Part shown: piece after piece, positions 6,969 through 14,354 of the stretch
How the letters are laid out: the number at the start of each line of letters is the position of its first letter
Numbering within the stretch: position 1 is the stretch's first letter
NCBI GenBank assembly: GCA_005768755.1
Contig: VAFL01000030.1
Span: forward strand, 1 to 18,838
Reading direction: 5' to 3'
DNA: 18,838 bases
DNA from: Paracoccus denitrificans
GTDB taxonomy: Bacteria > Pseudomonadota > Alphaproteobacteria > Rhodobacterales > Rhodobacteraceae
Made by a program: the position numbers and the translations under genes
The notes under the pieces: generated by a model
What the model saw: only the letters and a program-made list of their open reading frames with translations
What the model was told of the DNA's origin: nothing
Database searches by the model: none

Positions 6969-7199
6969 ATGACAAGCACACGCGAAACCATCCTCGCCGC
7001 ACTGCACGCGCGGCTCTCGGCGCTGCCTGCGGCCGCCCTAAAACAGGTCACCCATAACGAAGCGATCCAGCTGCTGGACGGGCTGGTGCGGATGTCGGTG
7101 ATCGTCCGAGATCTCTTCGCACCGCCATCCTCTCCCTCGGATGGGGATCGCTACATCGTCGGCTCGGGCGCCACCGGAAACTGGACAGGCTGGACTTGA
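6969..7199 (+). pseudogene. fused remnant: tail gene N-terminus joined to DUF2793 N-terminus
   Basis: The first 25 residues, MTSTRETILAALHARLSALP and AAALK, match the start of the tail-terminator-like protein (often annotated acyl-CoA transferase) that follows DUF6441 genes in Rhodobacteraceae prophages. From QVTHNEAIQLLDGLVRMSVI the sequence switches to the start of a DUF2793 tail-fibre protein (LFAPPSSPSDGDRYIVGSGA). So a deletion has joined two genes and removed the tail tube, tape-measure and baseplate genes that normally lie between. The frame ends at a TGA at 7197-7199, where one missing G separates GWT from the expected GWDLSVAFYVDGTW. The rest of the DUF2793 protein continues in the next frame. 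Confidence 0.68.
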
Positions 7200-8059
7200 G
7201 CGTCGCCTTCTATGTCGATGGTACCTGGACTAGGCTCGCGCCGCGGCCGGGCTGGCGGGCCTGGATCGAGAATGAGAAACTCCTGCTGGTCTGGGATGGC
7301 GCGGCATGGGCAAGCATCACGCCCACCACGCTGCAGAACCTCTCTACGCTGGGCGTCGGCACCACGGCGGATGCGGGGAATCCGTTTTCCGCCAAGTTGA
7401 ATTCGGCGCTCTGGACCGCACTTGCGACCGCCGAAGGCGGTACGGGCAGTTTGTACTTCAGCATGAACAAGCAAGGGGCCGCAAAGGATCTCGGCTTCAG
7501 CCTGCAGCAGGGCTACGTCACCAAGGCGCTGTTCGGCCTTTTCGGGTCAAACAACGTCCGGCTCGCGGTTTCTGATGATAGCAGCGCCTTCTTTCACGCC
7601 CTGATCGCCGATCGGCTGACCGGGATCGTCGATCAGCCGCGGCTGCCGCGTTTCAAGGGCTACACCAATTACGACAATTATGTCGGCGTCGATACCTGGA
7701 CAAAACTCGTCATCAACATGACCGAATATAACGACCAAGGTGCGTTCAATGCGGCCAGCAATCGCTTCGTGGCGCCGGTTGCGGGAACCTACCTCTTCGG
7801 CGCCTCGCTGCTTTACAAAGTGAATACCAATACTTCGGCCAGGATGCGTGGGCGTTTGCTATTGAATGGTACGACCGAGATCCGCGGTTCGCTCGGGGAG
7901 ATTTCCGGGGCGCATATCTCCGAGCTGACCGCGCTCTGGCTTCAAACCATGGTGAACCTGAGCGCGGGCGATACGGTGGAACTGCAGGGGACGTTTCGGG
8001 CCGCTGATGGGTATTTCGCCGCCGACCACACGTCCTTCTGGGGCTGCAAGGTCGGGTGA
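7196..8059 (+). CDS. DUF2793/C1q-like phage tail-fibre protein, frameshifted N-terminus
   Basis: 287 residues if initiated at TTG 7196, but it is really the continuation of the DUF2793 protein begun at about 7045. Residues 1-45 (FYVDGTWTRLAPRPGWRAWI, LLLVWDGAAW) are the second half of the DUF2793 unit. Residues of about 50-145 form a low-complexity shaft. From about 152 to the end (WTKLVINMTEYNDQGAFNAA, NRFVAPVAGTYLFGASLLYK, LSAGDTVELQGTFRA, SFWGCKVG) it is a C1q-like jelly roll, a trimeric receptor-binding head. In phages such proteins sit at the tail tip and bind the host surface. The start TTG overlaps the upstream stop and has no good ribosome site, so expression is doubtful. The gene may be best viewed as one broken gene, 6969-8059. 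Confidence 0.7.
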   Translation: MSVAFYVDGTWTRLAPRPGWRAWIENEKLLLVWDGAAWASITPTTLQNLSTLGVGTTADAGNPFSAKLNSALWTALATAEGGTGSLYFSMNKQGAAKDLGFSLQQGYVTKALFGLFGSNNVRLAVSDDSSAFFHALIADRLTGIVDQPRLPRFKGYTNYDNYVGVDTWTKLVINMTEYNDQGAFNAASNRFVAPVAGTYLFGASLLYKVNTNTSARMRGRLLLNGTTEIRGSLGEISGAHISELTALWLQTMVNLSAGDTVELQGTFRAADGYFAADHTSFWGCKVG

Positions 8060-8108
8060 GCGACGGAAGGTCGTGGCCAGACGAAATGGCGCAGGATAAT
8101 CTCGTCCC

Positions 8109-8471
8109 ATGAACAAGAACGCCGAAAAACGGATTGCGGCCAGGCTCGCCAAAATCATGGCGATGCTTTACGTGCGCAACACTCATACCGAAAACATCCA
8201 CGCAGGCCTCGCGCCCGTAACCCATACCGGTGACTGGAGCGACGTCACCGTGGTCGATGCCGATGGCAGGCGCATCCCGTGGACAGAGGTGTCCCATATC
8301 ACCGACGAAGACATGCGCGAGTTGATGCGGCAGATCGTTAACCGGCTCTATACCTTCCACCTCTGCGCGGACGACCCGCAGCTGCAGGCCGAGATCGAAA
8401 AGTGGATGGCCGTCGCGGACAAATGGGACGAGCCGGAAATCGAACCGCACATGATCAGACGCGAGACCTAA
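8109..8471 (+). CDS. conserved phage-associated hypothetical protein (120 aa)
   Basis: Starts MNKNAEKRIAARLAKIMAML. Further segments are LYVRNTHTENIHAGLAPVTH, GDWSDVTVVDADGRRIPWTE and VSHITDEDMRELMRQIVNRL, ending with a WDEPEIEP segment. No membrane segment or signal peptide is visible. I recall proteins of this layout near the ends of Rhodobacteraceae prophages and islands, without a known function. It lies 49 bases after the tail-fibre stop on the same strand and has no visible lesion. The ribosome site is weak (AGGATAA, about 8 bases upstream). After its TAA a 12-codon start-like fragment (MSQVMVAPSALQG, then TAG) at 8474 may be the remnant of the next gene. Confidence 0.6.
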   Translation: MNKNAEKRIAARLAKIMAMLYVRNTHTENIHAGLAPVTHTGDWSDVTVVDADGRRIPWTEVSHITDEDMRELMRQIVNRLYTFHLCADDPQLQAEIEKWMAVADKWDEPEIEPHMIRRET

Positions 8472-8622
8472 CCATGAGCCAAGTCATGGTTGCCCCCTCC
8501 GCCCTGCAAGGTTAGCTTCCCGTGAGGGGGGTACTAGCTCGGTAAGCCCTTAGTTGTGCTAAAGTTCTAGTTCTGCTGCCACGCCGCGGCGCTAGCTTTG
8601 GGGGCCGATGGAGGGCGGCAAA

Positions 8623-11367
8623 ATGGAAATGAAGGCAGACATTGATAGTGGCGGCGCGGACAGTTTCGAGTTTCTGTATGCCCTGTGGCCGGATCTTCAT
8701 ATCCTTGCGGTAGAAGCAGAGCAGAACACCGAAAGGCTCCCCGACTTCTCGACGATCCGTCTGCGCAGCTTCGCGGAGGCCATGGTTTGCCATCTCTTCC
8801 ACCACCATGGCCTAGCACTGAGCAGCGATGAGACGCAGTTCAATCGCCTGCAATTGCTGCAGCAGGAGGGGCTGCTAGACAGGCGGGTTCTCGGGCTGTT
8901 CCACACAATCCGGAAACTGGGAAACATCGCAGCACACGGTAAACGCCCGGTATCGACGAATGAAGCCCGTGAACTCATCGACGATGCCCGGGCGCTTACC
9001 GCCTGGTTCTGCCTCCATGTGCGGCCCGACATTGAATGGAGTGCACGGCGACTTTCCTCGCCCATTGCGCCCACGTCGTCTCACGAAGCCGCTCCCAGTG
9101 CGCATCCTGTGGGAGCGAGAGAAACCGCAGGCCAAGTGCCTGTCACGGGCCTGATGACTGGCATTGGCCCTCGGGTCAGGCCGCCGCGGACGCGGATGTC
9201 CCTGTGGGACATGTTCGAGGAAGAGCTCACGGCCGACCAGCAGAGTTGCCTCACGGCACTCGATGGTTTTCTGTCAGACGACACTCAACGGGTGTTCCTG
9301 CTCAAAGGGTACGCGGGAACGGGGAAAACGTTCCTTGCCGGCGGCCTGACCGAGTTCTTGCTTACCCAAGGGCGGATGTTCTCGCTCTCCGCTCCTACGG
9401 GTCGGGCGGCCAAAGTGATCGCGAAGAAAACGGGGCAGTCCGCGCGCACGATCCACAGCCTGATCTACGACTACAGCGACATGCCCGAGCAAATTGAAGA
9501 TGGCGACGATGAGTCAGCCACCTTCAAGATGGTTGCCAAGATCCGGCATAACGATGACCCTATCGATGCAATTGCCATCGTCGACGAAGCTTCGCTAGTC
9601 TCGAACGTATATTCCGAAAGCGAATTCTTCCGGTCCGGCAGCGGCCACCTGCTGCAGGATCTGATCGCGCACATGGGCTCAACGCATTCAGGCAATGCCC
9701 GCAAGATCATCTTCATCGGCGATCCGGCGCAGCTGCCCCCTGTCGGCATGTCCACCTCTCCCGCTCTGGACGCAGATTACCTGCGCGAGAGGTTCGGGCT
9801 TGATGCCAGCAGTTATGAGCTGACCGAAATCGTTCGCCAGAAGGCGGGCAGCGCAGTAATCTGCAATGTCATGCCCTTGCGCGATGGCATCGTCAGCGAC
9901 CGTTTCAGTAGCCTGTCCTTCTCATTCGACGATGATGTCATCCGCCTACCCAAGGACAGCGTCACGCCTCTCTATATGAAGATTCGCGAGGTACGTGGCC
10001 CTCAAGCGCCAGTCGTCGTGACCCATTCGAATACCGAGGCCACCAAATTCAATTGCGCAATCCGGACAGTACTGTTTCCGGGGATCGCGACCGTCGCCGC
10101 TGGCGACAGCGTTATCGTTGCCGCCAATGGTTTTTGCGGACCGCATTACGTCGCCAATGGTGAAATCCTACGGATCGAAACAGTTGAAACGGCCGTCGAG
10201 CGTCGGTCTGTCCAGTTGCTCCAAAAGGTCGGCAATAGCAACATTTCGGAGCCCATTAATGTTGCGCTGAATTTTCGGGACGTCATGGTTGCTCTGCCGC
10301 AATCAGATGGTGACGATCTGATCCTGAAGGTCAAGATCCTCGATGACTTTCTACACGGCGACGATGCAGGCCTCAGTTCAACACAGCAACGCGCGCTCTA
10401 TGTGGATTTTCTTAGGCGTCATAAGCATATCGACCGAAAGAACGAGCGTGACGAGTTCCAGCTCGCACTAAGCTCAGACCCTTATTTCAATGCACTGCGG
10501 CTGCGCTTTGGCTACGCCGTTACCTGCCACAAGGCGCAGGGTGGCGAGTGGAGCCATGTGATAGTCAGTTGCGCGACACGGCGGAATCCACGTTCGTCGG
10601 ACTATTTCCGCTGGCTCTATACGGCGATGACCAGGACCAGCAGCAAGCTGTATCTTGTCGATCCGCCGGAGATCAGGTTGCAATCGGCTGGGACCGGCTG
10701 GGTGACACCATCTCCCGTAGAACCAACAGCGCCGAACAGTAATCCGGAACTTGATACCCGTGAGGGCCAAGCCAACTCGAATGGGTCTCCAGCCGACGCG
10801 CTCTCGCCTCAGGTATTGTTTCGCCAGTGGCTCCAAACGGAAGTTCGCAGCCGGTTGGACAGCACCGAAATCGAGATCGAGGACATCGCCCACCACCAGT
10901 ATAGAGAAGCGTATTTCTTCAAACGGGGCACTGAGGCCGTTAGGATCGACATCGGCTACAAGGGAAACTGGACGATTTCGGGCATCATCTGCCCACGGCC
11001 AGGCGCGTTCGCGGAAGCCGTGATGGCCTGCCTTTCCTCATTGACCGGGCAAAAGCCCGGAACAGGCGAGTTGAGAGTGGCCCGAGATAGCGCCCCGGAC
11101 CGGCCCTTTCTCAAGGACTTCCATGATCGCCTTGTGCCCGCCCTGACTCAGAAGGGCATCAATGTGATCGACTTAAAGGAACAGGCATGGAGTCAGCGCT
11201 ACGTTCTCGCGCGCGGCGAGGACTCGGTGACGGTGGACATTTTCTACAATGGCAGGAATCAGCTGACCAAGTTCATGCCGGTGAACCCATCGCAAAACCC
11301 GACGGCATCGCTTGTCGATCTGCAGAACGACGTCGGATCGGTGCTGACTATTGAGGTCCATCCGTGA
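8623..11367 (+). CDS. RecD-like SF1 helicase with DUF4145-like N-terminus and duplicated C-terminal domain
   Basis: 914 residues. The upstream ATG at 8608 overlaps GGAGGG (8610-8615), which sits 7 bases before ATG 8623, so the latter is chosen; numbering below counts from 8608. Residues 45-135 (IRLRSFAEAMVCHLF ... RKLGNIAAHGK) are DUF4145/HEPN-like; the R-to-H spacing is longer than in active HEPN RNases. Residues 205-690 are a RecD/Dda-type helicase: GYAGTGKT (234-241), IVDEAS (324-329), GDPAQLPPVG (371-380), TEIVRQ, VVTHSN, CHKAQGGEW (640-648), YTAMTRTSSKLYLV. After a P/N-rich linker, two related domains follow (737-813 and 834-911). It probably moves on or unwinds DNA or RNA in the cytosol. 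It overlaps the next gene by 4 bases (GTGA). I judge it part of a conflict system; that is inference. Confidence 0.85.
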   Translation: MEMKADIDSGGADSFEFLYALWPDLHILAVEAEQNTERLPDFSTIRLRSFAEAMVCHLFHHHGLALSSDETQFNRLQLLQQEGLLDRRVLGLFHTIRKLGNIAAHGKRPVSTNEARELIDDARALTAWFCLHVRPDIEWSARRLSSPIAPTSSHEAAPSAHPVGARETAGQVPVTGLMTGIGPRVRPPRTRMSLWDMFEEELTADQQSCLTALDGFLSDDTQRVFLLKGYAGTGKTFLAGGLTEFLLTQGRMFSLSAPTGRAAKVIAKKTGQSARTIHSLIYDYSDMPEQIEDGDDESATFKMVAKIRHNDDPIDAIAIVDEASLVSNVYSESEFFRSGSGHLLQDLIAHMGSTHSGNARKIIFIGDPAQLPPVGMSTSPALDADYLRERFGLDASSYELTEIVRQKAGSAVICNVMPLRDGIVSDRFSSLSFSFDDDVIRLPKDSVTPLYMKIREVRGPQAPVVVTHSNTEATKFNCAIRTVLFPGIATVAAGDSVIVAANGFCGPHYVANGEILRIETVETAVERRSVQLLQKVGNSNISEPINVALNFRDVMVALPQSDGDDLILKVKILDDFLHGDDAGLSSTQQRALYVDFLRRHKHIDRKNERDEFQLALSSDPYFNALRLRFGYAVTCHKAQGGEWSHVIVSCATRRNPRSSDYFRWLYTAMTRTSSKLYLVDPPEIRLQSAGTGWVTPSPVEPTAPNSNPELDTREGQANSNGSPADALSPQVLFRQWLQTEVRSRLDSTEIEIEDIAHHQYREAYFFKRGTEAVRIDIGYKGNWTISGIICPRPGAFAEAVMACLSSLTGQKPGTGELRVARDSAPDRPFLKDFHDRLVPALTQKGINVIDLKEQAWSQRYVLARGEDSVTVDIFYNGRNQLTKFMPVNPSQNPTASLVDLQNDVGSVLTIEVHP

Positions 11368-13340
11368 GCAGGTCGAAGGAGGTGACGAGCCTCCGAAAGA
11401 GTGGGCGGCTGGACGATGCCTATACCCTCTCGCGGGACCTGATTGCGGCACCAGATGCCGACGAATGGGATCGCGCAGCATATGCCTGGTGTCTCATCGC
11501 CTTGGTCAAGCACCATGCCTCAGATGGGAACCAGCAGAAGCTGGCGGACTATCTGGACCAACTGAAGCGTGTCGAAGTGCCGGCAGACAATGACCTTTTG
11601 GCCGAGCACCGCGACAAGGCTCTCTTGCTCGGTCAGAACGACCAGCGTGCTGCCCTTGAGGCACGTACCCTGAGCAAACAGGGGCGACATGAAGAGGCCG
11701 CGCGCATCTATGCCGATCTCCATGCCGACGGAAAATTGGAACCGGACGACCACAAATCCTGGGGCTGGGAGCTGTACCGGCTGATCAGGGCCGAGTTTCA
11801 GGAGAAGCAGGACGACGACCTCTCCCCACCAACCATCCAACGTGTGAAGCGTCATCTGAACACCTATCTGAAGCTGGCCATTGGAGGACCCGATCTTCTC
11901 CACAGCCTCATGCTGCAACAGGCGTTGCGACTGACCAAAGGGAACCACTTGAGGATGCTCCCCTTCCTTCGCCTGTGGAACCCGGAGCAGTTCCGCGACG
12001 AGGATTTCGCCAGCCAAACCGGAAAGGACGGCAAGACCTATCCCTCGCTTGTCGAACGTTCAGTTCAAGCTGCTGCCGCCGAGGCCGCCGACAGCGACCG
12101 AGCGGATGATCGTCATTTCATCCTGCCGCATGTTCAGGCTGCAATGAAGCGCTATCCGGAAAACATCTGGTTGAAGTTGAATCTCGCAAAACTCCTGCGT
12201 GGCCTGGAGCGCATCGACGAAGCGCGTGCACTAGCCATCGAGTTTGCCCGCGAGAAAGCATCCGAGTTCTGGGCGTGGGATCTGGTCGGCGATCTGGTGT
12301 CGGACGACCTTGAACTGAGGCGCTCCTGCTATGCCAAGGCCCTCTGTTGTTCACAGGACGATGACTTCGTCGGCAAGGTTCGGCTTAAGCTTGCGGCGCT
12401 TCTGGAAGTCAGCCATCCCGCTGAAGCTCGGTTCGAGGTTGAACGCGTGATGGCGCACCGGGCGCGCACGGGGTATCAGATCCCACGCGAAGCACAGGTC
12501 CTGTCGGAACGGTTGGCATCTGTCAGCCCGGCACCCACGGATCGCGCGTTCTACTCCCAATTCAGTGACTCAGCCGAGGCGCTGCTGTTCTCCCACCTTC
12601 CCTGGACGGATGCATCTCTCGGCGATGTCTTCACCATTGAATGCCGGGACGGACAAAAGCCTCGACAGCGGCGGCGCATCTTCCTGCGGGCAGATCCATT
12701 CGCAATGGAATTGAGCCTGCCGAACAACCATGCCGATATTCGCGGACTGGCCGAAGGCACGCCGCTCGCGGTCCAACACGAAATGTCAAAGGTCGAACCT
12801 GGGCGTGCGACCATTCATCGGGTCCGCCCTCGGCCGGAGGGCACGATTATGGACGTCGCGCCCGAACAGATCGGAGTAATTGATCACGTCAATCACCAGA
12901 AATCGCTGATCCACGTTGTCGTTGCCCGAGGCGTCGATGGCACCTGCCCGATTTCGCTCTACTCAGGGGAGGCCAAAGTTGCCGATGCAGTCGCGGTTCG
13001 CCTTACCCGACACCACGGGAAAGCCGGCATGCGCACCCGCATCATCGCCATCCTTCCCACTGACCAATCCCCGGCACCGGAGGTTTGCCGAACATTCCGC
13101 GAGGCAATCGATGTGACCCAAAACGGGCTCGGGTTCACGCTCGGCGGCATCTTCATCCCGCCGCACATGGTCGCTGCTGCAAATATCGAAGCGGGCGATC
13201 TCGTCGAAGGGATCGCCATTGCCAGTTTCGACAAGAAGCGCGGGCAATGGGGTCTGAAAGCAATCGAGGCCAAGTTTGTCGCGCGAAATTACCGCGACTT
13301 CGGCAAGGTTGACGAGGAAGAGCATGATGATGATTGGTGA
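11364..13340 (+). CDS. TPR-like protein with C-terminal S1/cold-shock-type OB folds
   Basis: 658 residues, starting at GTG in a GTGA overlap with the helicase stop. Residues 1-390 are helical repeats of TPR type (RKSGRLDDAYTLSRDLI; LSKQGRHEEAARIYADL; YPENIWLKLNLAKLLRGLER; ELRRSCYAKALCCSQ), resembling DUF7017 as I recall it. Residues 400-480 form a beta-rich module. Residues of about 500-570 (IGVIDHVNHQKSLIHVVVAR) and 585-640 (GLGFTLGGIFIPPHMVAAAN, then GDLVEGIAIASFDKKRGQWG) look like two S1/cold-shock OB folds, the kind named in Pfam for TOTE conflict systems. The tail EEEHDDDW is acidic. OB folds suggest RNA or single-stranded DNA binding, and the repeats a scaffold for the helicase. No membrane segment is seen. 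Translation is surely coupled to the helicase. Confidence 0.78.
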   Translation: MSRSKEVTSLRKSGRLDDAYTLSRDLIAAPDADEWDRAAYAWCLIALVKHHASDGNQQKLADYLDQLKRVEVPADNDLLAEHRDKALLLGQNDQRAALEARTLSKQGRHEEAARIYADLHADGKLEPDDHKSWGWELYRLIRAEFQEKQDDDLSPPTIQRVKRHLNTYLKLAIGGPDLLHSLMLQQALRLTKGNHLRMLPFLRLWNPEQFRDEDFASQTGKDGKTYPSLVERSVQAAAAEAADSDRADDRHFILPHVQAAMKRYPENIWLKLNLAKLLRGLERIDEARALAIEFAREKASEFWAWDLVGDLVSDDLELRRSCYAKALCCSQDDDFVGKVRLKLAALLEVSHPAEARFEVERVMAHRARTGYQIPREAQVLSERLASVSPAPTDRAFYSQFSDSAEALLFSHLPWTDASLGDVFTIECRDGQKPRQRRRIFLRADPFAMELSLPNNHADIRGLAEGTPLAVQHEMSKVEPGRATIHRVRPRPEGTIMDVAPEQIGVIDHVNHQKSLIHVVVARGVDGTCPISLYSGEAKVADAVAVRLTRHHGKAGMRTRIIAILPTDQSPAPEVCRTFREAIDVTQNGLGFTLGGIFIPPHMVAAANIEAGDLVEGIAIASFDKKRGQWGLKAIEAKFVARNYRDFGKVDEEEHDDDW

Positions 13341-13461
13341 TCGGGCCGCAGAAGAATTCTGCGCGGCGAAACATTTCCCCGTGCATCGGCTGACCCGGCA
13401 TTCCGATGCTGTGCTGCTCGCGCTTGGGGGACGGCATGTGCTGGAAGGCAAACGCGATTGA
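13324..13461 (+). CDS. small ORF overlapping the end of the TPR-OB gene
   Basis: 45 codons, MMMIGDRAAEEFCAAKHFPV then HRLTRHSDAVLLALGGRHVL. GAGGAAGAGC gives a plausible ribosome site a few bases before ATG 13324. The start lies 17 bases inside the end of the preceding gene, an arrangement that allows translational coupling. The sequence is not recognised. It may be a third, very small component of the operon, the remains of a larger gene, or a chance frame. Codon use is compatible with coding but the length is too short to decide. Confidence 0.3.
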   Translation: MMMIGDRAAEEFCAAKHFPVHRLTRHSDAVLLALGGRHVLEGKRD

Positions 13462-13487
13462 AGTACGCACCCTGCTGCTGTCCGGAC

Positions 13488-13515
13488 TTGCCGTGCGTTC
13501 GTTTTTGGTTATATT
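13488..13515 (+). promoter_or_regulatory. promoter of the parDE operon
   Basis: TTGCCG (13488-13493) and TATATT (13510-13515) are separated by 16 bases, a good sigma-70-type match. A T-rich spacer lies in otherwise GC-rich DNA. Transcription would begin near 13522, about 25 bases before the antitoxin ATG. ParD-type antitoxins usually repress such a promoter together with the toxin; I could not define the operator. Confidence 0.5.
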
Positions 13516-13546
13516 GAATACGCGAGCAGTAACCGGAGGCTGGCCC

Positions 13547-13801
13547 ATGTCCCGAACCACGACCATGACCGTCCGTGTCGGCGGCGCGCTGAGCGATTTC
13601 GTGGCCGCCAACGTCGGCGAGAATGGCTCCTATGAGAACGTCAGCGAATACATCCGCGATCTGATCCGGCGCGACAAGGAGCGCTCGGAAGCCGTGACTT
13701 TCGACCGCCTGAAGGCCGAGTTGAACCGTGCATTCGCCGCGCCCGAGGACAGCTACAAGCCGCTGACCGCCGCCGAGGTGATCGCCCGGAACCGGACCTG
13801 A
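13547..13801 (+). CDS. parD: ParD-type antitoxin
   Basis: 84 residues. The N-terminal ribbon-helix-helix domain is MSRTTTMTVRVGGALSDFVA then YENVSEYIRDLIRRDKE, the usual ParD/CopG dimerisation and DNA-binding unit. The C-terminal part (FDRLKAELNRAFAAPEDSYK) is the flexible arm that wraps and neutralises ParE. GGAGG lies 8 bases before ATG 13547, which rules out the longer open frame from 13406. The toxin gene starts 4 bases after the stop, and a good promoter lies just upstream. By family, the pair stabilises the mobile segment that carries it. Confidence 0.87.
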   Translation: MSRTTTMTVRVGGALSDFVAANVGENGSYENVSEYIRDLIRRDKERSEAVTFDRLKAELNRAFAAPEDSYKPLTAAEVIARNRT

Positions 13802-13805
13802 GCCG

Positions 13806-14114
13806 ATGGCGATCCGTATTCAGGAGGCGGCCTCGGTGCGTCTCGACGAGATCTATCGGCACACGCGCGACCGGTGGGGCGAAGCGCAGGCCGACACCTA
13901 CGTCACCGGTCTCTTCGCCGCGTTCGAGCAGATCGAAACGCACACTGTGATGTCGAGGCCCGTGCCAGCCGAGTTCGGGGTAGAAGGGTATTTCTTTCAC
14001 TACGAGCGCCATTTCGTTTATTGGAGGCGGCTTTCGAACGACGACATCGGGATCGTCACCATCCTGCACGAGCGGATGCATCAGATGGATCGATTCAAGG
14101 ATGACTTCTCGTAA
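13806..14114 (+). CDS. parE: ParE-type toxin
   Basis: 102 residues of the RelE/ParE fold: IRIQEAASVRLDEIYRHTRD at the start with the usual helix-W pattern (TRDRWGEAQADTYVTGLFAA), a middle HTVMSRPVPAEFG, and the strand FHYERHFVYWRRL with IGIVTILHERM near the end. Typical ParE proteins inhibit DNA gyrase; this is family knowledge and the target was not tested. Translation is coupled with the antitoxin (4-base gap). The frame is intact, so it should be controlled by ParD in cis. The region after it, 14115-14354, holds only the 10-bp direct repeat and AT-rich DNA before the integrase. Confidence 0.87.
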   Translation: MAIRIQEAASVRLDEIYRHTRDRWGEAQADTYVTGLFAAFEQIETHTVMSRPVPAEFGVEGYFFHYERHFVYWRRLSNDDIGIVTILHERMHQMDRFKDDFS

Positions 14115-14297
14115 TGTGTTGTACTAAATAACAATTATCCCCAGGGCATCCCGCGATGAGGTGGCCGGGGTGGAGAAGGTTGTCTTTCAGATCCATTCCC
14201 TCCGCCATAAACACTTTGCTGACAGCCTGCGCCGCCCTAGTAATTGTTGTATTTCATTTATATTTTGGCATTTGCTCCATCAAGCACCTCTTGATTT

Positions 14298-14319
14298 GCC
14301 ACACATTTCGCCACACATT
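14298..14319. repeat. 10-bp direct repeat upstream of the integrase
   Basis: GCCACACATT occurs at 14298-14307 and again at 14310-14319, separated by two bases (12-bp period), inside an AT-rich stretch 36 bases before the integrase ATG. Closely spaced direct repeats beside an integrase gene may be arm-type binding sites or part of an attachment region. The repeat is seen; the role is inferred. Confidence 0.45.
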
Positions 14320-14354
14320 GTGCAGCACGAACGGGTGGCGGCGAGGGTCTGGCG

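Noticed and set aside
7746..8450. 234-codon minus-strand frame
   Set aside because: It is antisense to the C1q-like domain and the 120-aa gene, with no coherent domain.
8472..8607. Promoter for the helicase operon
   Set aside because: No good -35/-10 pair was found; only a CGCCGCGGCG palindrome (8582-8591) is visible, too weak to call.
14160..14225. tRNA-3'-end-like sequence (CCCTCCGCCA) that might be an att core
   Set aside because: No cloverleaf could be folded around it and no second copy was found in the window.
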